Shown: one piece after another, positions 39,726 to 51,276 of the stretch
Numbering within the stretch: position 1 is the first letter of the stretch
How the letters are laid out: every line of letters begins with the position of its first letter
NCBI GenBank assembly: GCA_027575765.1
Contig: JANBPT010000245.1
Location: 1 to 51,276, forward strand
Direction of reading: 5' to 3'
Source: Tieghemiomyces parasiticus
Taxonomy: Eukaryota; Kickxellomycota; Dimargaritomycetes; Dimargaritales; Dimargaritaceae
Length of the DNA stretch: 51,276 nucleotides
The notes under the pieces: model-generated
Told to the model about the DNA's origin: nothing
Database searches by the model: none
Seen by the model: the letters and a program-made list of their open reading frames with translations, nothing else
Position numbers and translations under genes: made by a program

Positions 39726-42700
39726 GAGGTCTCTTCGGGAATTCAGGAATTCAGGAGAACTGGACTTCGAGGAATGAGGTGCGAATTAGCGGTCGTACCG
39801 GGGGCTGGGTCAGAGAGAAAATGGTATGGGACTCGAATGCTAGAGTGCGAATGGTGGGGTCAGGACTACAACGCGGACGACTCATTTAGGCCTTTTGGGC
39901 TATGAGGCACAGCGCAAAGCACAGGCCTTTCGGAGTCTCGTCGGTTCGGGCGTGGGCGAGAAGTCCTCTGTGAGCTGATACGGACCTCAGCTGGCACTAT
40001 AGTGCTGCGGAAGGGGCTGTGAGAGAGGGAAAACCACGTGACACAGTGGTTTACCAATTACACTGGTCCACTGGGCCAATTGTGAAGCCTCCTATTGTTA
40101 GCCACAATTGGTATCTGAACTTCTCCGACTGGCTAACCGTCAAGAAAGGAAACCGGGCGACCCATGCTTGGCATGGCACCGCCTCCCTGCGAGAGGGCTC
40201 AATATGCCGCTAAGGCATGGTATTTTATCGTTTAAAAGCCACCGACTTCTACCACTGAAGCGAAACCTCGGTGTGATGGTTTATTAAGGCCAAAGTTACT
40301 CCCACCCAATCGCTTCTAATGATCGTAAGCCCGGTCCGTTGCAATGTCCCACTGATCAGCGATCCTCACCTACCACCAGCGGAATTGCCCGTCAGACGGG
40401 CGATTGGGAAGAGCATCCAGGGCCAGCCAAGGCCACGGCAACTCAGCCCTATAGGGACACGCTGACCTGCCGTGCCAAGTCATTGAGGATTCCCCCTCCT
40501 GACAACCTATATTCGTCTCTCACCTACACGCATATGGACACTGCTTGCGCACATCAAAGCTTGGCGTCCCATAACGCGTATGAATACGTTAAAGAGAACG
40601 GCTGGTCGGTGGCGGTTAACAATACCATCAGGCTGTGCGGAATAGTCTCCATTGTGGAAGACCGACGGCAGAAGGAGAGCCCGTTATAATCCCGTGCGGA
40701 GTGAATGATTAATTGGACGCAACTGGGTTTAGGTCTGATACCATATTCCCCCCCCCTCCGCTCTTTCGTCGTATGTGTAGCCCAGGTACCCCCTTACGGG
40801 ATGCCAGACTTCCCCCTTGAATTTGAGTAATGGGCCCGCGTAGGTCGACGGGCTTGGTGAGCAATCATAGGTAATGGGATGCAAAATTGTGCTTAAAGAG
40901 AGTACACAGGTGCATAAAATGATATCTTTCGCAAAGTATCCGATACCAGCCGGCACGTACCTTAAATCATTATCAACAACGGTCTTAGCCGAGGTTCTCT
41001 GGTAGTAGGTTTAGGGAATTTCGCACCATGGTTCATGACTTTCATCCTCTTTAGCAAGCAATAAACATGAAGTTCCCCCTCCCCACAGAACGCTACCAGA
41101 TGGTTGAGATACACCAATGTTTTGATACTGCTCCGATCGACCGACGCCCTCAAAACCGGCCACCTTCCTTTACTAAATCCGTCACAGTCCAAGGTTTAGA
41201 GGTACGTATACTAAGCGACTTTTATAAGATGGGGTCTGACACCTCCACAGTAATTTATACTGGTAAGCTTTCGCCTAGGAAAATCTTGGTCAAGATTGGG
41301 GAAGGGGTTTAACATGGCCTTCCGCTAGCTAAGTCAAGTGTCCAGTAAGAAGCAGTGAGGGGTAGGAAGTGTGGGCGAAAAGAAAATAGACTTGCAATTT
41401 GAACCTCGAGTTCGTCACCATTAATAAGCAAAAGGCACGGGAACTCGCCTGGTTGGACTTATCTAGCCCCCCTCTCTATCACCAACTTCGGCGTCTTAAT
41501 GGGACTCTCTGTTGCTCTCGTACCATCCTATAGTTACGCCTTGGCGATATAGAGGCCAATGGTCTCTATAACAGCTTTTCAAGGGCATGTCTTGGCAGGC
41601 CATAAGAATTAGAGGATCTGGACAAGGGGTGGCCACTATGGGATTTGAAATCAAGAACGTAAGGGCTGACTTGACACATCACTCACACTAATTGTGTCCC
41701 TAGTCGGTTCATCGTGGGTCATTAACCCCTCCCTAACGATCGTATATCGATTTAGTACTACCCCTATCCATCCTTAACGCGACATGTATCCCTGCCGCGA
41801 CTTGCGTCCCTCTCGGGCTAGATTCCAATATCCCCGTACTCGGTGCAGTAGCCTGCACATACTAGTTACCCACACCTCTATCCTAATTTATACAACCGAC
41901 CACCTGTGCCTGCGTTCTTGATCCCCTCCCCCTTTAAGCGCCGTCACTAGCGGGGCCATCTGGCCCTCAACCAGTCATCCATGTGACCCTTAACTGCTTA
42001 GCACTTCCCCACCTTTCTGTCCATACGTCATCCCTAGGGACCCATTTTATAACCCTCGATTCAACAGCGCCCTCCTTTCCCCCACTCCACCCGGGGGTGT
42101 TGCTCACCTCTACCATCTCGTTTTATCTTCATATTGAATCCTCTGGGTCTCCCACACTCTTTAGTCGACTTGGCGCTCTGCAGCTCCTCCCAACTCCAAT
42201 CAGGGTTACGCCTCGCTAGTAACACCGAACTGTGGAATGCCATTCCCAACTTGCTACTTTCTACCAGCTTTCGACTGGCCTTGACCGAACCGACCCTGGT
42301 CGCGACCTGGCTCACGTCCGCTCCCCTCCACCACACTCCGCTGCACGGCAAACGCAAAAGTCTTGACCAGACACGCAGCCCCGTCACCTTAGCGACCATT
42401 CAGGTTTGCCGAAATAGCCACTCGTCTCATATAATGTGGTTCAACTTCCGCCTAGGACCATCTTGTCTGTAAGTCAAAGATAAGAACTCTTTATAGTGCA
42501 CCCCTATATCACTCTATAGCGCCATTTTTACCCTATCGCCGCGCCTGGTGAGCCAGGACCAGCCCAATCTGCCTCTTTACATGGGCGCTCCATCACTATT
42601 TGGTATTCAGCCTTCCTTTGCACTCCATTTTGATTGGTGAGAAAAACTCACCACCGGATCCCCAGCCACGACTCCCCCCCCCACTCCAGTATCTCCGCCC

Positions 42701-43335
42701 AGCGTGGAGGTTTGATAATCCTCCTCGGCAGATATAATTCGCGGGACCCCACGCCCTGCCCTCCCATTTTCCCTTAAAAACTAAGCCACCCACCCGCCCA
42801 CTGGCTCTCGGCCCAACTTTTACCCTCCCTGCTCCATAGGTTCAGTACACCCTAGTTACCCACCTCACCTAACTTTGTACTTTTGTGGTACGCAACCGTC
42901 TAATGCACACTGCTCACCTTCGGAATCCCGTTATCTTTGGCCCCAGACCCACCCTCTCAGCCTTTACCCCCTTTGTCTCTGCACTAGCCATTCACTATAC
43001 CCCTTCAACTCCAGCCGATTCTCGAAACCAATAGCTGCAGCAGCACTACTGCTCGGGAATGCCAGCCCCAGTTCATTCCTCTGGACCTGCGCCCCTCCCC
43101 TCTCCTCACCACCTTTAGCCTGTGACGTCGCCTGGGCCACTTATTGCTGCCTTCTCATTCCAGCGTTGCGACTGTCGAGACCGACGCAATAACGAGTCGC
43201 TTGTCCGTGCTGGTGCCGGCTCAAAGTGTTTGGTTTTATAGCGCGACGTTGCTGAACCACTTGCCCTCCGCGCCACTTATGCCTGGACCGGGCCCCTAGA
43301 GTCACTCTCTACTCTTGTCACCCCGTTTGACTACC
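39726..43335. other. Intergenic, no convincing gene; pyrimidine-rich towards the 3' part
   Basis: About 3.6 kb upstream of the Zn2Cys6 gene. From about 41690 to 43335 the plus strand is strongly C/T-rich, with many CCTCC and CCCTC stretches. Short open frames (40339-40689, 41983-42472, 42875-43192) look like by-products of this composition. Confidence 0.5.
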
Positions 43336-46300
43336 ATGCCCCTCGATACGGCCTCGGCCGTGGACTATGACGACAACGACCAAAAGCGGCGGCGGGTCAG
43401 CCGGGCCTGCGACTTATGTCGCCGTAAGAAGGTCAAGTGCGATGGCGTCCTTCCGGTCTGCACCAACTGCCAAATCCTCCATCTCGGGTGCACATACAAG
43501 GACATGGCCAAGAAGCGCGGCCCGCCCAAAGGCTATATCGACGCCATCGAAAGCAAACTTCTGCGTGTGGAGAAGCTACTGGATGAGCTAACTGATGTGG
43601 AGGGTTGCCCCCGGCCTCAGATCGTGGCCGAACTCGACCGGTTGCGGCACTCGGAACCCGTAAGTTGTCTTTATATATATATATATGTATATATCTAGGT
43701 GAATTCCTACACCCAAGGTATCCCGATCGATCGTACACCAAAATCCAGGGTACGAGATTGAAGATATCACGTTCCGACTTCAACTACTGGTCGGCAGGCG
43801 CACGTGGAGAACACATCCCGATTGTCTATAGCTGGGGGTGTGTCCAGTGCAGAGGAACACGGACTACGGGTATAGACCGGTTAGTGGTCACCGCCGACCT
43901 CAGTCTAATCCCCACTTCCTCTGCAATATTCTGATTCATATCCTGTTTTATCCTACCTGATCAATCGTAAACCTTCCCTCCCCCCTCGCTTTTTCACCAG
44001 ATTATCAAGACTAAAAAGGCGGGTCACCCGCACAGTGCTGCCGAGGGCCGCTTACGCCAAACTGAAACCCGCTCACCGTCTCCGCCCCACTACTCGCCAC
44101 CACTACGGTTAGGCTCGCAGCGGAGCCCCAGTCCCATCGAGTCACAGCCATCATCGGCAAGGCCCGGGGTAGACACGCCTCTGAGTTACGGACCGTACCA
44201 ACGAGAGGCGGTACAGGAATCCAACGTAGCAATGTTTAACCTGTCTATTGACGAGCAGGGTAACCAGCGGTACTGTGGTCAGTCGAGTGGCCTCTGGCTC
44301 CTGCGGGGCAGTAGTCGATTCCAGGGCGGGATCCTTCAGGGCTCTCGAGCCAACCTACGGTCCCACACCTGCCCTTACACAGACGTGACCCAGGTACCAC
44401 GCGAGATCGAGTTGGCCCTGGTGCGCGGATTCTTTGAGCACATCTACCCGGTGTTCCCCATCGTGATTCCTCACCAGTTCTGGAACTCATTCGTCAACCC
44501 CAGTGAGGACCCGCCCTCCCCGCTGCTTAAATACGCCATGTTCGCCTGCGTGGCCAAGTTCGTCGATTTAGATACTCTCATGCCCGGCGGCTCGAACGCC
44601 GCCCTGGGCATGCTATATTTTGATACACTGCAACCTGGCCTACTCGCCCATCTCTTCACTTCGTCACTCACTCTGGTCCAGGTACTGGTGCTGGTTGCGG
44701 TCTACCACCACGGTTGTATGACCATGAAGGGCTGGAAATTCAACGGTATGGCCATTAATCTGGCCTACGACTTAGGCCTCCACCGCGATCCGGACAAGAT
44801 GGGCATGCTGCGGATGAGCGATACCGACCGTGAGCTACGCCGCCGCGCCTGGTGGTGTTGCTACATCCTCGACACTATCGGCAGCGCTTCACTCGGCCGG
44901 CCGCCCGTGGTCAAAGGTATGGGCTTTGACACTGAGTACTGTCGCCTCGAGGAGAACCCTGCCGTTGTGGCCGGGATCATCGACGGGAGCATTACGGGCC
45001 CCATCTCGGCTGACTTGGCACGGGCACCCCCCACTTCCTCCTCCCCCGTCCCTCCTGGACAACCTTCGCCCGAGCTTCCATTCACCGTGGAGCGGCACAG
45101 CAAGTACCTTCTTCAGCTCATCAATCTGGTCAACCGGACCATGGGTCAGGTCTATGGATACCAGTCAGTGTTTGTGCGCAATTACCACCACCCCATCGTA
45201 TTTAGCATCCCAGTGGCTCAACTCGACAAGCAGCTCCGTACTTGGCTGATCAACCTGCCTCCGGAACTCAAGTACAACCCTAGTGACTACCTCCAGCTCG
45301 GTCGTGCCCCGCACCGGTTCATCAGTACCATCCACAGCCTCTATCACAACACCCTGATCTTGCTACACAGGCCGTTCTTGGCCCACCAGTGGCACCTGCC
45401 CGTCCTAGCCGTAGGCAGTAGTGGTAACCAGACCATGGCTCCGGCATCTCATACCGGTGATGACGGTGCGGAATCAGCCGGCCCCGTGGTCGGCCCGGCC
45501 GTCCTGACCGCCACTCCATCCCCACTCAACCGCCATCGCCACGGTACGGCTGCCGCTGGGGGCAGCCCCGGGGTGGGGAGCGGTAGTAACGGGCCCATTG
45601 CAACGGCCTCACTCACCTCGGCCGAGTTCTCCTCCCTACAAATCTGCACCTCGTCGTCAGCGGCGCTGACCTGCATCCAGCACACGATGGCGCGCAAGTC
45701 GTCGTCGGGTGGGTCCATTTTCAACATCTCCATGAACATGGCGGCCGCCACCCTTCATCTCCACAATGCGCTCTCGCCGGATCCGCGCTACGCCCGCGCC
45801 GCCAAGGCCTACCTCCGACTCACGCTCGATACCTTACGGGTCCTGGGTAAGCGTTGGATCTCGGCTTCCAAGCTTGAGGTTATACTTGAGGAACTCATGG
45901 AGCAACGCGGAGTGTCCCTTGAGGGTGTACCGCAGGTCACCGAACTGACTGCGGACGATAATTTGGGCTACGCACTGGCCGTCAACCCGGCTCAATTTAT
46001 GGACGATGTGTCGCAGCCGCCCAACCCCTCCACAAGCACCGTCCCCAAGACTGTCATTGTGGGAGCTAACGTGCATCCTGCTAACGGATGGGCTTCTACG
46101 GCTCCGATGTATACCACCCTCAGCCAGTACAACGCCAGTAATCAGGCTCCTGCTTACGATTCCCAGCGTCCTCACGCGCAACGTAACAATCACCCGCAGA
46201 GCCCGCTTCGGATGTTGTCCACTGCCGCCCACTCCAGTGGCCCCGTCCCTAAGAACAAAACGCGATCGGATTCGGCATTACCTACGACGGCCAAATCCGC

Positions 46301-47891
46301 CTCGCACCCGATACCTCCGACGGCTCGCGGCCTGGCCCGCCGACTCGACCCGACTCCAACTGCCCCGGTCTCGCCTACCACGACCATTGCCTCCCGTAAT
46401 GGTACCGGCTGGACCCCCAGATCTGACCCACTGCGCGCTAAAGTTATGGGCGGGCCTGGCGGTACGGCCACGACTGCCGGTACCGCCGAGGCCAGCTACG
46501 CCCTGATCGGCTCCGAAGCCGTTTTCGCGCCCCCGGGAATTGAAGGAAACCAAACTACGACCGTCGATGCCAGCCGACCGCCACTGCCACCGGCGTCCAG
46601 CGGCCACCCGGCTGTTAGTCTACCACCACCCATGCAGCAGGACTCCCCTTTTCATACGGGCCAGGTGTTGTGGACCAATCTCATGGAGGACCCCAACTTT
46701 AATATCGGTCTGATGGGAGCGGCCGGCATGAATGGGGGTGGTGGTGGGGGCGTGTCCACCGGCCTGGCCACTACGGGGGGTGACTACAAGGCTAGTATTG
46801 GGGCCCATAGTGGTGGCGGAGGTCTCGGGACAGCAGTGACCGTACCTTTCGAATTACTCTCACCGCAATACTTCACCGATCCGCGTACCCTCCACGGCGC
46901 AGGAGGAAATGTCATCGGGCCGTCGGGCCAAGGCTTCGTGAGTCAAGCGCCGCAACCCACGCCACCGTCGTCATCCACGGTCGGCGCCAACATTACTGAG
47001 CTGCCCAGCTACAGCAGCACTGCGTCAGGACCGATACAGCTGCTGCAAATGTCACCCGCTCCCTCTGCCCCGACTCGCTTTGACCCCTACGCCGTCTACG
47101 GCGCGGCCACCGGCGCCAATGGTAGCGGGGGAGGTGCTGGTGACAACAATAGCAGTGCCACTGGGGAGGCGCCGACCGACATGACCCAACAGTTCAATTT
47201 AGCCCACATCCTACGCCAGGCCCGAGGTGGCGGTAACAAGCCTGGGACGGCCACCGCTGGTGCCGTTCCGGCGTCCCTCCTGCCTTCCTCCGGATTTCCT
47301 GGTATGCCCACCTACAATTCGACCTACCCTGCCCACCATCGCCAACTGCAGCAGCCACAGCGATCAGATCAGGCCAACCTCGCTACATCCTCAGCTCATC
47401 AGCAGACACTACCGATGGGAGAACTCAGCATCGACTGCGACGGTCCGGACTCCGTGCTGAAATCCTATCCGACGAGTCAGAATGGTAGCCACGCCGGTCA
47501 CAACGGGTACGCCAATGTCCTCCAACGCGGTAGTCCGGCCTACACACCTCCGGCATCGTCATCATCTGCCGCCGCCGCCGCCGCTGCGGCCATGTTTATG
47601 ACCCGACAAGCCCCCACGATCATCCCGGCCGGTATAAACGGCGCAAACCCGGTGGGACGAGGGATTGGAAGTACCCAGTCACAGACATCGTCCTCGTCAC
47701 TCAACCCAGGTCCTCCTTATCCCACCCCGGCACCTGCCGACCTTGGTAACGCCCAGCCGCAACCACAGCAGTCACCATTTATTCCGACTCGCGGTCAAAA
47801 CCAAGCGTTCTTCACCAACTTGGAGAATTTCTTTTTTGATGCTGACGTGATGGAATTTAACGCATGGGATCAGGTTGGCCCCTCACAGTAG
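43336..47891 (+). CDS. Zn2Cys6 fungal transcription factor, 1404 aa
   Basis: Two exons, 43336-43659 and 44001-47891; the 341-bp intron starts GTAAGT, ends TTCACCAG and is phase 0. The binuclear zinc cluster has C25, C28, C35, C42, C45 and C52 (CX2CX6CX6CX2CX6C), with basic residues before it, and is followed by the linker KKRGPPKGYIDAIESKL and a coiled-coil-like segment (about 70-100) for dimerisation. A GNQRYCGQSSGLWLL block and the fungal middle homology region (about 235-500: FFEHIYPVFPIV, NLAYDLGLHRDP, RRRAWWCCYILD) follow. The C-terminal 700 residues are low-complexity, rich in Ser, Gly, Pro, Thr and Gln, with an alanine run near residue 1300, resembling an activation region. A nuclear DNA-binding regulator, perhaps of carbon or other metabolism; no target is inferable. 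The ATG at 43336 is preferred over an in-frame TTG at 43315. Confidence 0.93.
43672..43694 (+). repeat. TA-rich microsatellite in the intron of the Zn2Cys6 gene
   Basis: An almost pure TA run with one G, beginning about 12 bp after the 5' splice site. Confidence 0.85.
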
Positions 47892-50800
47892 CGGTGTGGT
47901 TGTGAAGGTGGCTGGTTGTGAAGGAAGCACAGTGATTATATATTTTTTGGTTATCGATTGTTCTTGTACATAGAATCGATGGTATTATGGTCGGCAATCC
48001 AATGCCCCGGCCCCGTGTAGGATATAAATCAAAAAAAAATAATAAACGCTGCAATTGTAACATTGGTCGGGTTGTTTAATAAGTCTAATCCCGGGGTCGG
48101 GAGGTTGGTTGAAAACTAGGAGAGCAATGCGTGCGTATGTAGTGTAGTACAATACCGATTATCCTTGCAAAAGGACCGACTTGACCGAGAGCTATATATC
48201 TGTTGGTCCGGGCCGGTTCGTGAGTCGGATAGCTGTGCATCCCGATGAAAAGGAAAGCGAGAGATAGAGGAATAACTAATGTCTGCTGTAAGCGAGGTAA
48301 TGAACTACGCCGACATTTAAGTGGCGATCAGAGAATCTAGATTTCCGGTGCCGAGAAAAGGGTTTCTGTTTAGGATAGTGCTAGGGGGGGAGTTTCGGAT
48401 GCAACTAGAGGTAACGATCGAGAAAATTAAAGAAAGGGATTCCGGGTACGGCAAGTGATTTATATAGATAGATAAATAAACAATCGGTTGAACAGGTAAA
48501 TGTTACCTAGGAATCGCGGAAGGGAAATCATGTAAAGTAGATTGTGCGAACCTGGGAGAGGTTTTTGAATATTTGGCATTAAAATTAACGCCGATATGAA
48601 TGCGTCAGAAGGCCACGTTGCCCCCCTTCTGTTTCTAAGCCAGCAGTCCTAGACCTTGAAGGCAAAGCGACCGCGATGATACCCACTCGTTTGTGCCCAC
48701 TGGCATTTTTAGTAGCGCCTCCTCATGCTGCTTAGAAACGTCGGATATTTTTCTATCTTAGCGGACACTTCGCAACGTCTATTTCACTGTGCAATTCCAC
48801 CGACTATTACAACCATGTCTACACCCAAAGGTTATGACCGCAGGCAACGACTGGGAACCCTGAAAGCCACGGCGCCTCCTCGCAGGAAGTACCTCCACCC
48901 CGTAAATTAGCCATTGGCCAGACCAGATGGATCATAGTTGCTCACCAAGTCACGATGGCTCAATCGTCTCACCAATCAACCCAGAGGCCCGACAAAATAT
49001 TTCCATTAGCTGTATATAAACAACCCGATCTAATCTTATCTACTTTACCTCTACTTATCTTTATTCAATGACAGTAAGCCAACCCTCGAGTCTCTACCTA
49101 CCACAAAGCGGGGCACCTGTGAAATTCAAAGTTTTTCTTATATTGGCTTGATTTGGTGATAACCTACCTGGATGAGAAACCGTTGTGGCCAACTAACCCT
49201 GGCTACGTGATGCGTCGTCGAAATAGAATGAAGGATGCAGTCCTTGTCTTCAGTAGCATTAGAAATGGAAAAGGCTGCTGTGGTTATCTGAAACCCCAAG
49301 GGGTTTTTTATTGCAATCTGTGCAAGGTTAGATAAAAGTGGAAGATGAAGATACCATTAGCAGTTTGGGTTTATTGGCTAATATAGCCAGGAAATGTTTT
49401 TTAGGGGTTGGGTCTTCGTCTGGGGTCTGGTAGTCATGAAGGGGGTTGCAAGTCATTGGGTTTGACCAATTGTCAGTGCTACAGAGGTCGCGGTTGTTCC
49501 TGTAAGGCGTCACTGTGGCTTGCAGGGTTTCGACGGACATTGGGTATTTTTTGGATGCCAACAATAGTCTTTTATTATAATTAACCTTGAAGTGATATTG
49601 TCATTCTAGTCATATGACTGAACGCGTCACTACTTACCTTTGATGGTAGCCAGTCATAACGTCTCCACTTGCTACCTATTTTGATTATCTATTGACCTTG
49701 CAGCCCCTATAAAAATGACAATGGTTTGCATCTCTCAATAAAGGACAACAAGTATACATCGTTTTCTTTCTGATATTCTCCCTAGCTTCCATTGAAATCG
49801 TTTACCACATATCACGCATTTTTGATGCCAACCCTGGCATTGACTCTGGAAGAATTTTAGGAGGTCGCGACTAAAACTGGAGAATGTCCAAAGCAGGAAA
49901 CTTAGTGGCGGAAGGTCCAGCCTCCCTGGCTGAGTCACCTTTCCATGGGTGCACTGTAATCACACAGTGGTTCTGGAGCTGGTTAAGGATCACCACACAC
50001 CAAACCATTCAGTTGGTACCATTTACCAATTTGGCAAGAGCTGGTTGCTTTGCAAGAACGACCAGTTGGCATAAGACCTAGGGCCTCAACCCCTCCTCCT
50101 TGCTCTTTAAGCTTTAATCTATTTTCAAAATACACATGCCAGTCCATTACTGTATCTTGCTGCCTATTTTACCTTGTCTTGTTCTTTCCCGCCTCAGGCG
50201 TCTTTTTAATACAATCCCTTAATCCATAAACACAAAAAACGCCATGGTTCTATGTTGTGATTACTATAGGTGCACCATTGGGCTTGGTTTATTTTTTGGT
50301 TCCCAAAACTTTATCTGTGGTGTCATTACCATACCCAGACCCATCACCATAGCATTCTTATGAGCTTGATGCTGATGGTATCTTTTCTGCCAGTTTAATG
50401 AGATAGCGACTTGCAATACAGCAATATAACTACATACACTAAGTGGAATTGGTGCTGTCCTTGACCTATGAACTCATGGTCACTGGTTCCGAACATCAGA
50501 ATTGAGCCATTGCCTGTACCTGATATGAATTTGATTGCTTGGCTGGCAATAATGACCTTGGAGAATTGGTAATAAGTATGATTAACAATTTACTTTTTTT
50601 ACTAGTATTTATGAAATGAGTCCAAATGGCACCCCAGTTTGTTTGATGTATTAGAAGAAGGCATCTAGGACTGATAGACTCCAGCAGATACGTAATACTG
50701 TAGTCAAGGGTTTATCGCCCCCCCTCGCCCAGTCTTTGGCCTGCAAGCTTGCATTGGGTGACACCTTACTGATAGGATGGAGCTCACTGTGCTTTAGCCA

Positions 50801-51276
50801 CTGGATGGCTTTCGATCTGGATCTGGAATATAATGGTCACCTTACGTTTTGATTCGGGTTAGATACGCGCTTGATATTGCATTTGCAATCCAAAGCGGCC
50901 TGTGTTGAACCCCAAGCTACACGAAGTAGTATCACTTCTACCACTTTTGTGTATATAAAAAATACTATAATAGTGACACCTGCTCCTCACTGGACAGGCC
51001 TTGCCTGTTGTACAGCTCTGCAGTCCCCATTGCCTGCTATTATGTAAATGCTTGGTCCCTTAGGGGTTCGCGGCGCATAGTGATGCAGATCTGCATTCAC
51101 AAGGTTGGTGCGTCCTGTGGGACTGCCCCTTGGGTTAGCCCATTGCGAGCGAATAAGGAGGGCGGATGGTGTCTATGCGATGGGCAGATCATCGTTGGGA
51201 GATACAGGTGCCTCCAATTATTTTGAGGATTTCTAAGTCAAATTAGTTTTATTCAATATAGCTGCCACCACTCTGT
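47892..51276. other. Intergenic to window end, repeat-like AT-rich part after 49 kb
   Basis: No convincing gene in 3.4 kb. From about 49000 the composition again becomes AT-rich like the 14-19 kb island. It contains a hairpin AAACCCC-AA-GGGGTTT near 49291, a 12-bp palindrome AGTCATATGACT at about 49608, and an LTR-promoter-like CCTATAAAAA (about 49706) with AATAAAGG 30 bp later (about 49737). At 49974-50000 a degenerate GTGGTT...ATCACCAC pair recalls the stem-loops of the other island. This is probably another decayed repeat cluster, but I cannot delimit elements. Confidence 0.4.

Overview
The window looks like nuclear DNA of a fungus, probably an early-diverging (non-Dikarya) one; the lineage is an inference. 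Direct evidence for a fungus is a Zn2Cys6 regulator with a fungal middle-homology region, a Dal5-type anion:cation symporter, a Mep-type ammonium transporter, a Ste24 CAAX protease, a secreted LPMO-like protein and short GT-AG introns. The presence of a RAD51D-type recombinase paralog and an ACAA2-type (mitochondrial, animal-like) thiolase points away from the ascomycete yeasts.

Layout. Eight protein genes are well supported: STE24 (1736-3460, +), an MFS/ACS permease (7395-9078, +, one intron), an LPMO-like protein (10088-11188, -), a PA/TM/RING-H2 protein (29151-31118, +, one intron), a 3-ketoacyl-CoA thiolase (31366-32580, -), an ammonium transporter (33443-34915, -), a RAD51D-like gene (38100-39725, -, three exons, the first two found by splice-site reading) and a 1404-residue Zn2Cys6 transcription factor (43336-47891, +, one intron). 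The thiolase and RING genes converge 247 bp apart. Long gaps (3.5-7.4, 11.2-13.9, 26.4-29.1, 35-38, 39.7-43.3 and 48-51 kb) hold no convincing gene.

From about 14 to 25.3 kb lies an AT-richer repeat island organised around three tRNA genes (Ile-AAT, Asp-GTC, Gly-GCC). It holds four copies of a 409-421 bp solo-LTR-like repeat (called LTR-B here), a 580-bp inverted repeat whose arms bracket tRNA-Asp, several GTGGTG/CACCAC stem-loops, and a 5.8-kb Ty3/Gypsy retrotransposon on the minus strand. That element has paired LTRs, a primer-binding-site candidate, a polypurine tract, gag and a decayed pol. Between protease and reverse transcriptase, pol carries a recognisable dUTPase domain. LTR-B copies and the Ty3/Gypsy element all end 11-13 bp upstream of a mature tRNA 5' end, so two families appear to have hit the Pol III start-site position.

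The host genes do not form an obvious pathway cluster. Permease, ammonium transporter and LPMO-like protein are nutrient-acquisition functions. Thiolase belongs to fatty-acid oxidation, Ste24 to prenyl-protein maturation, RAD51D to recombination repair, and the RING protein to membrane-linked ubiquitylation.
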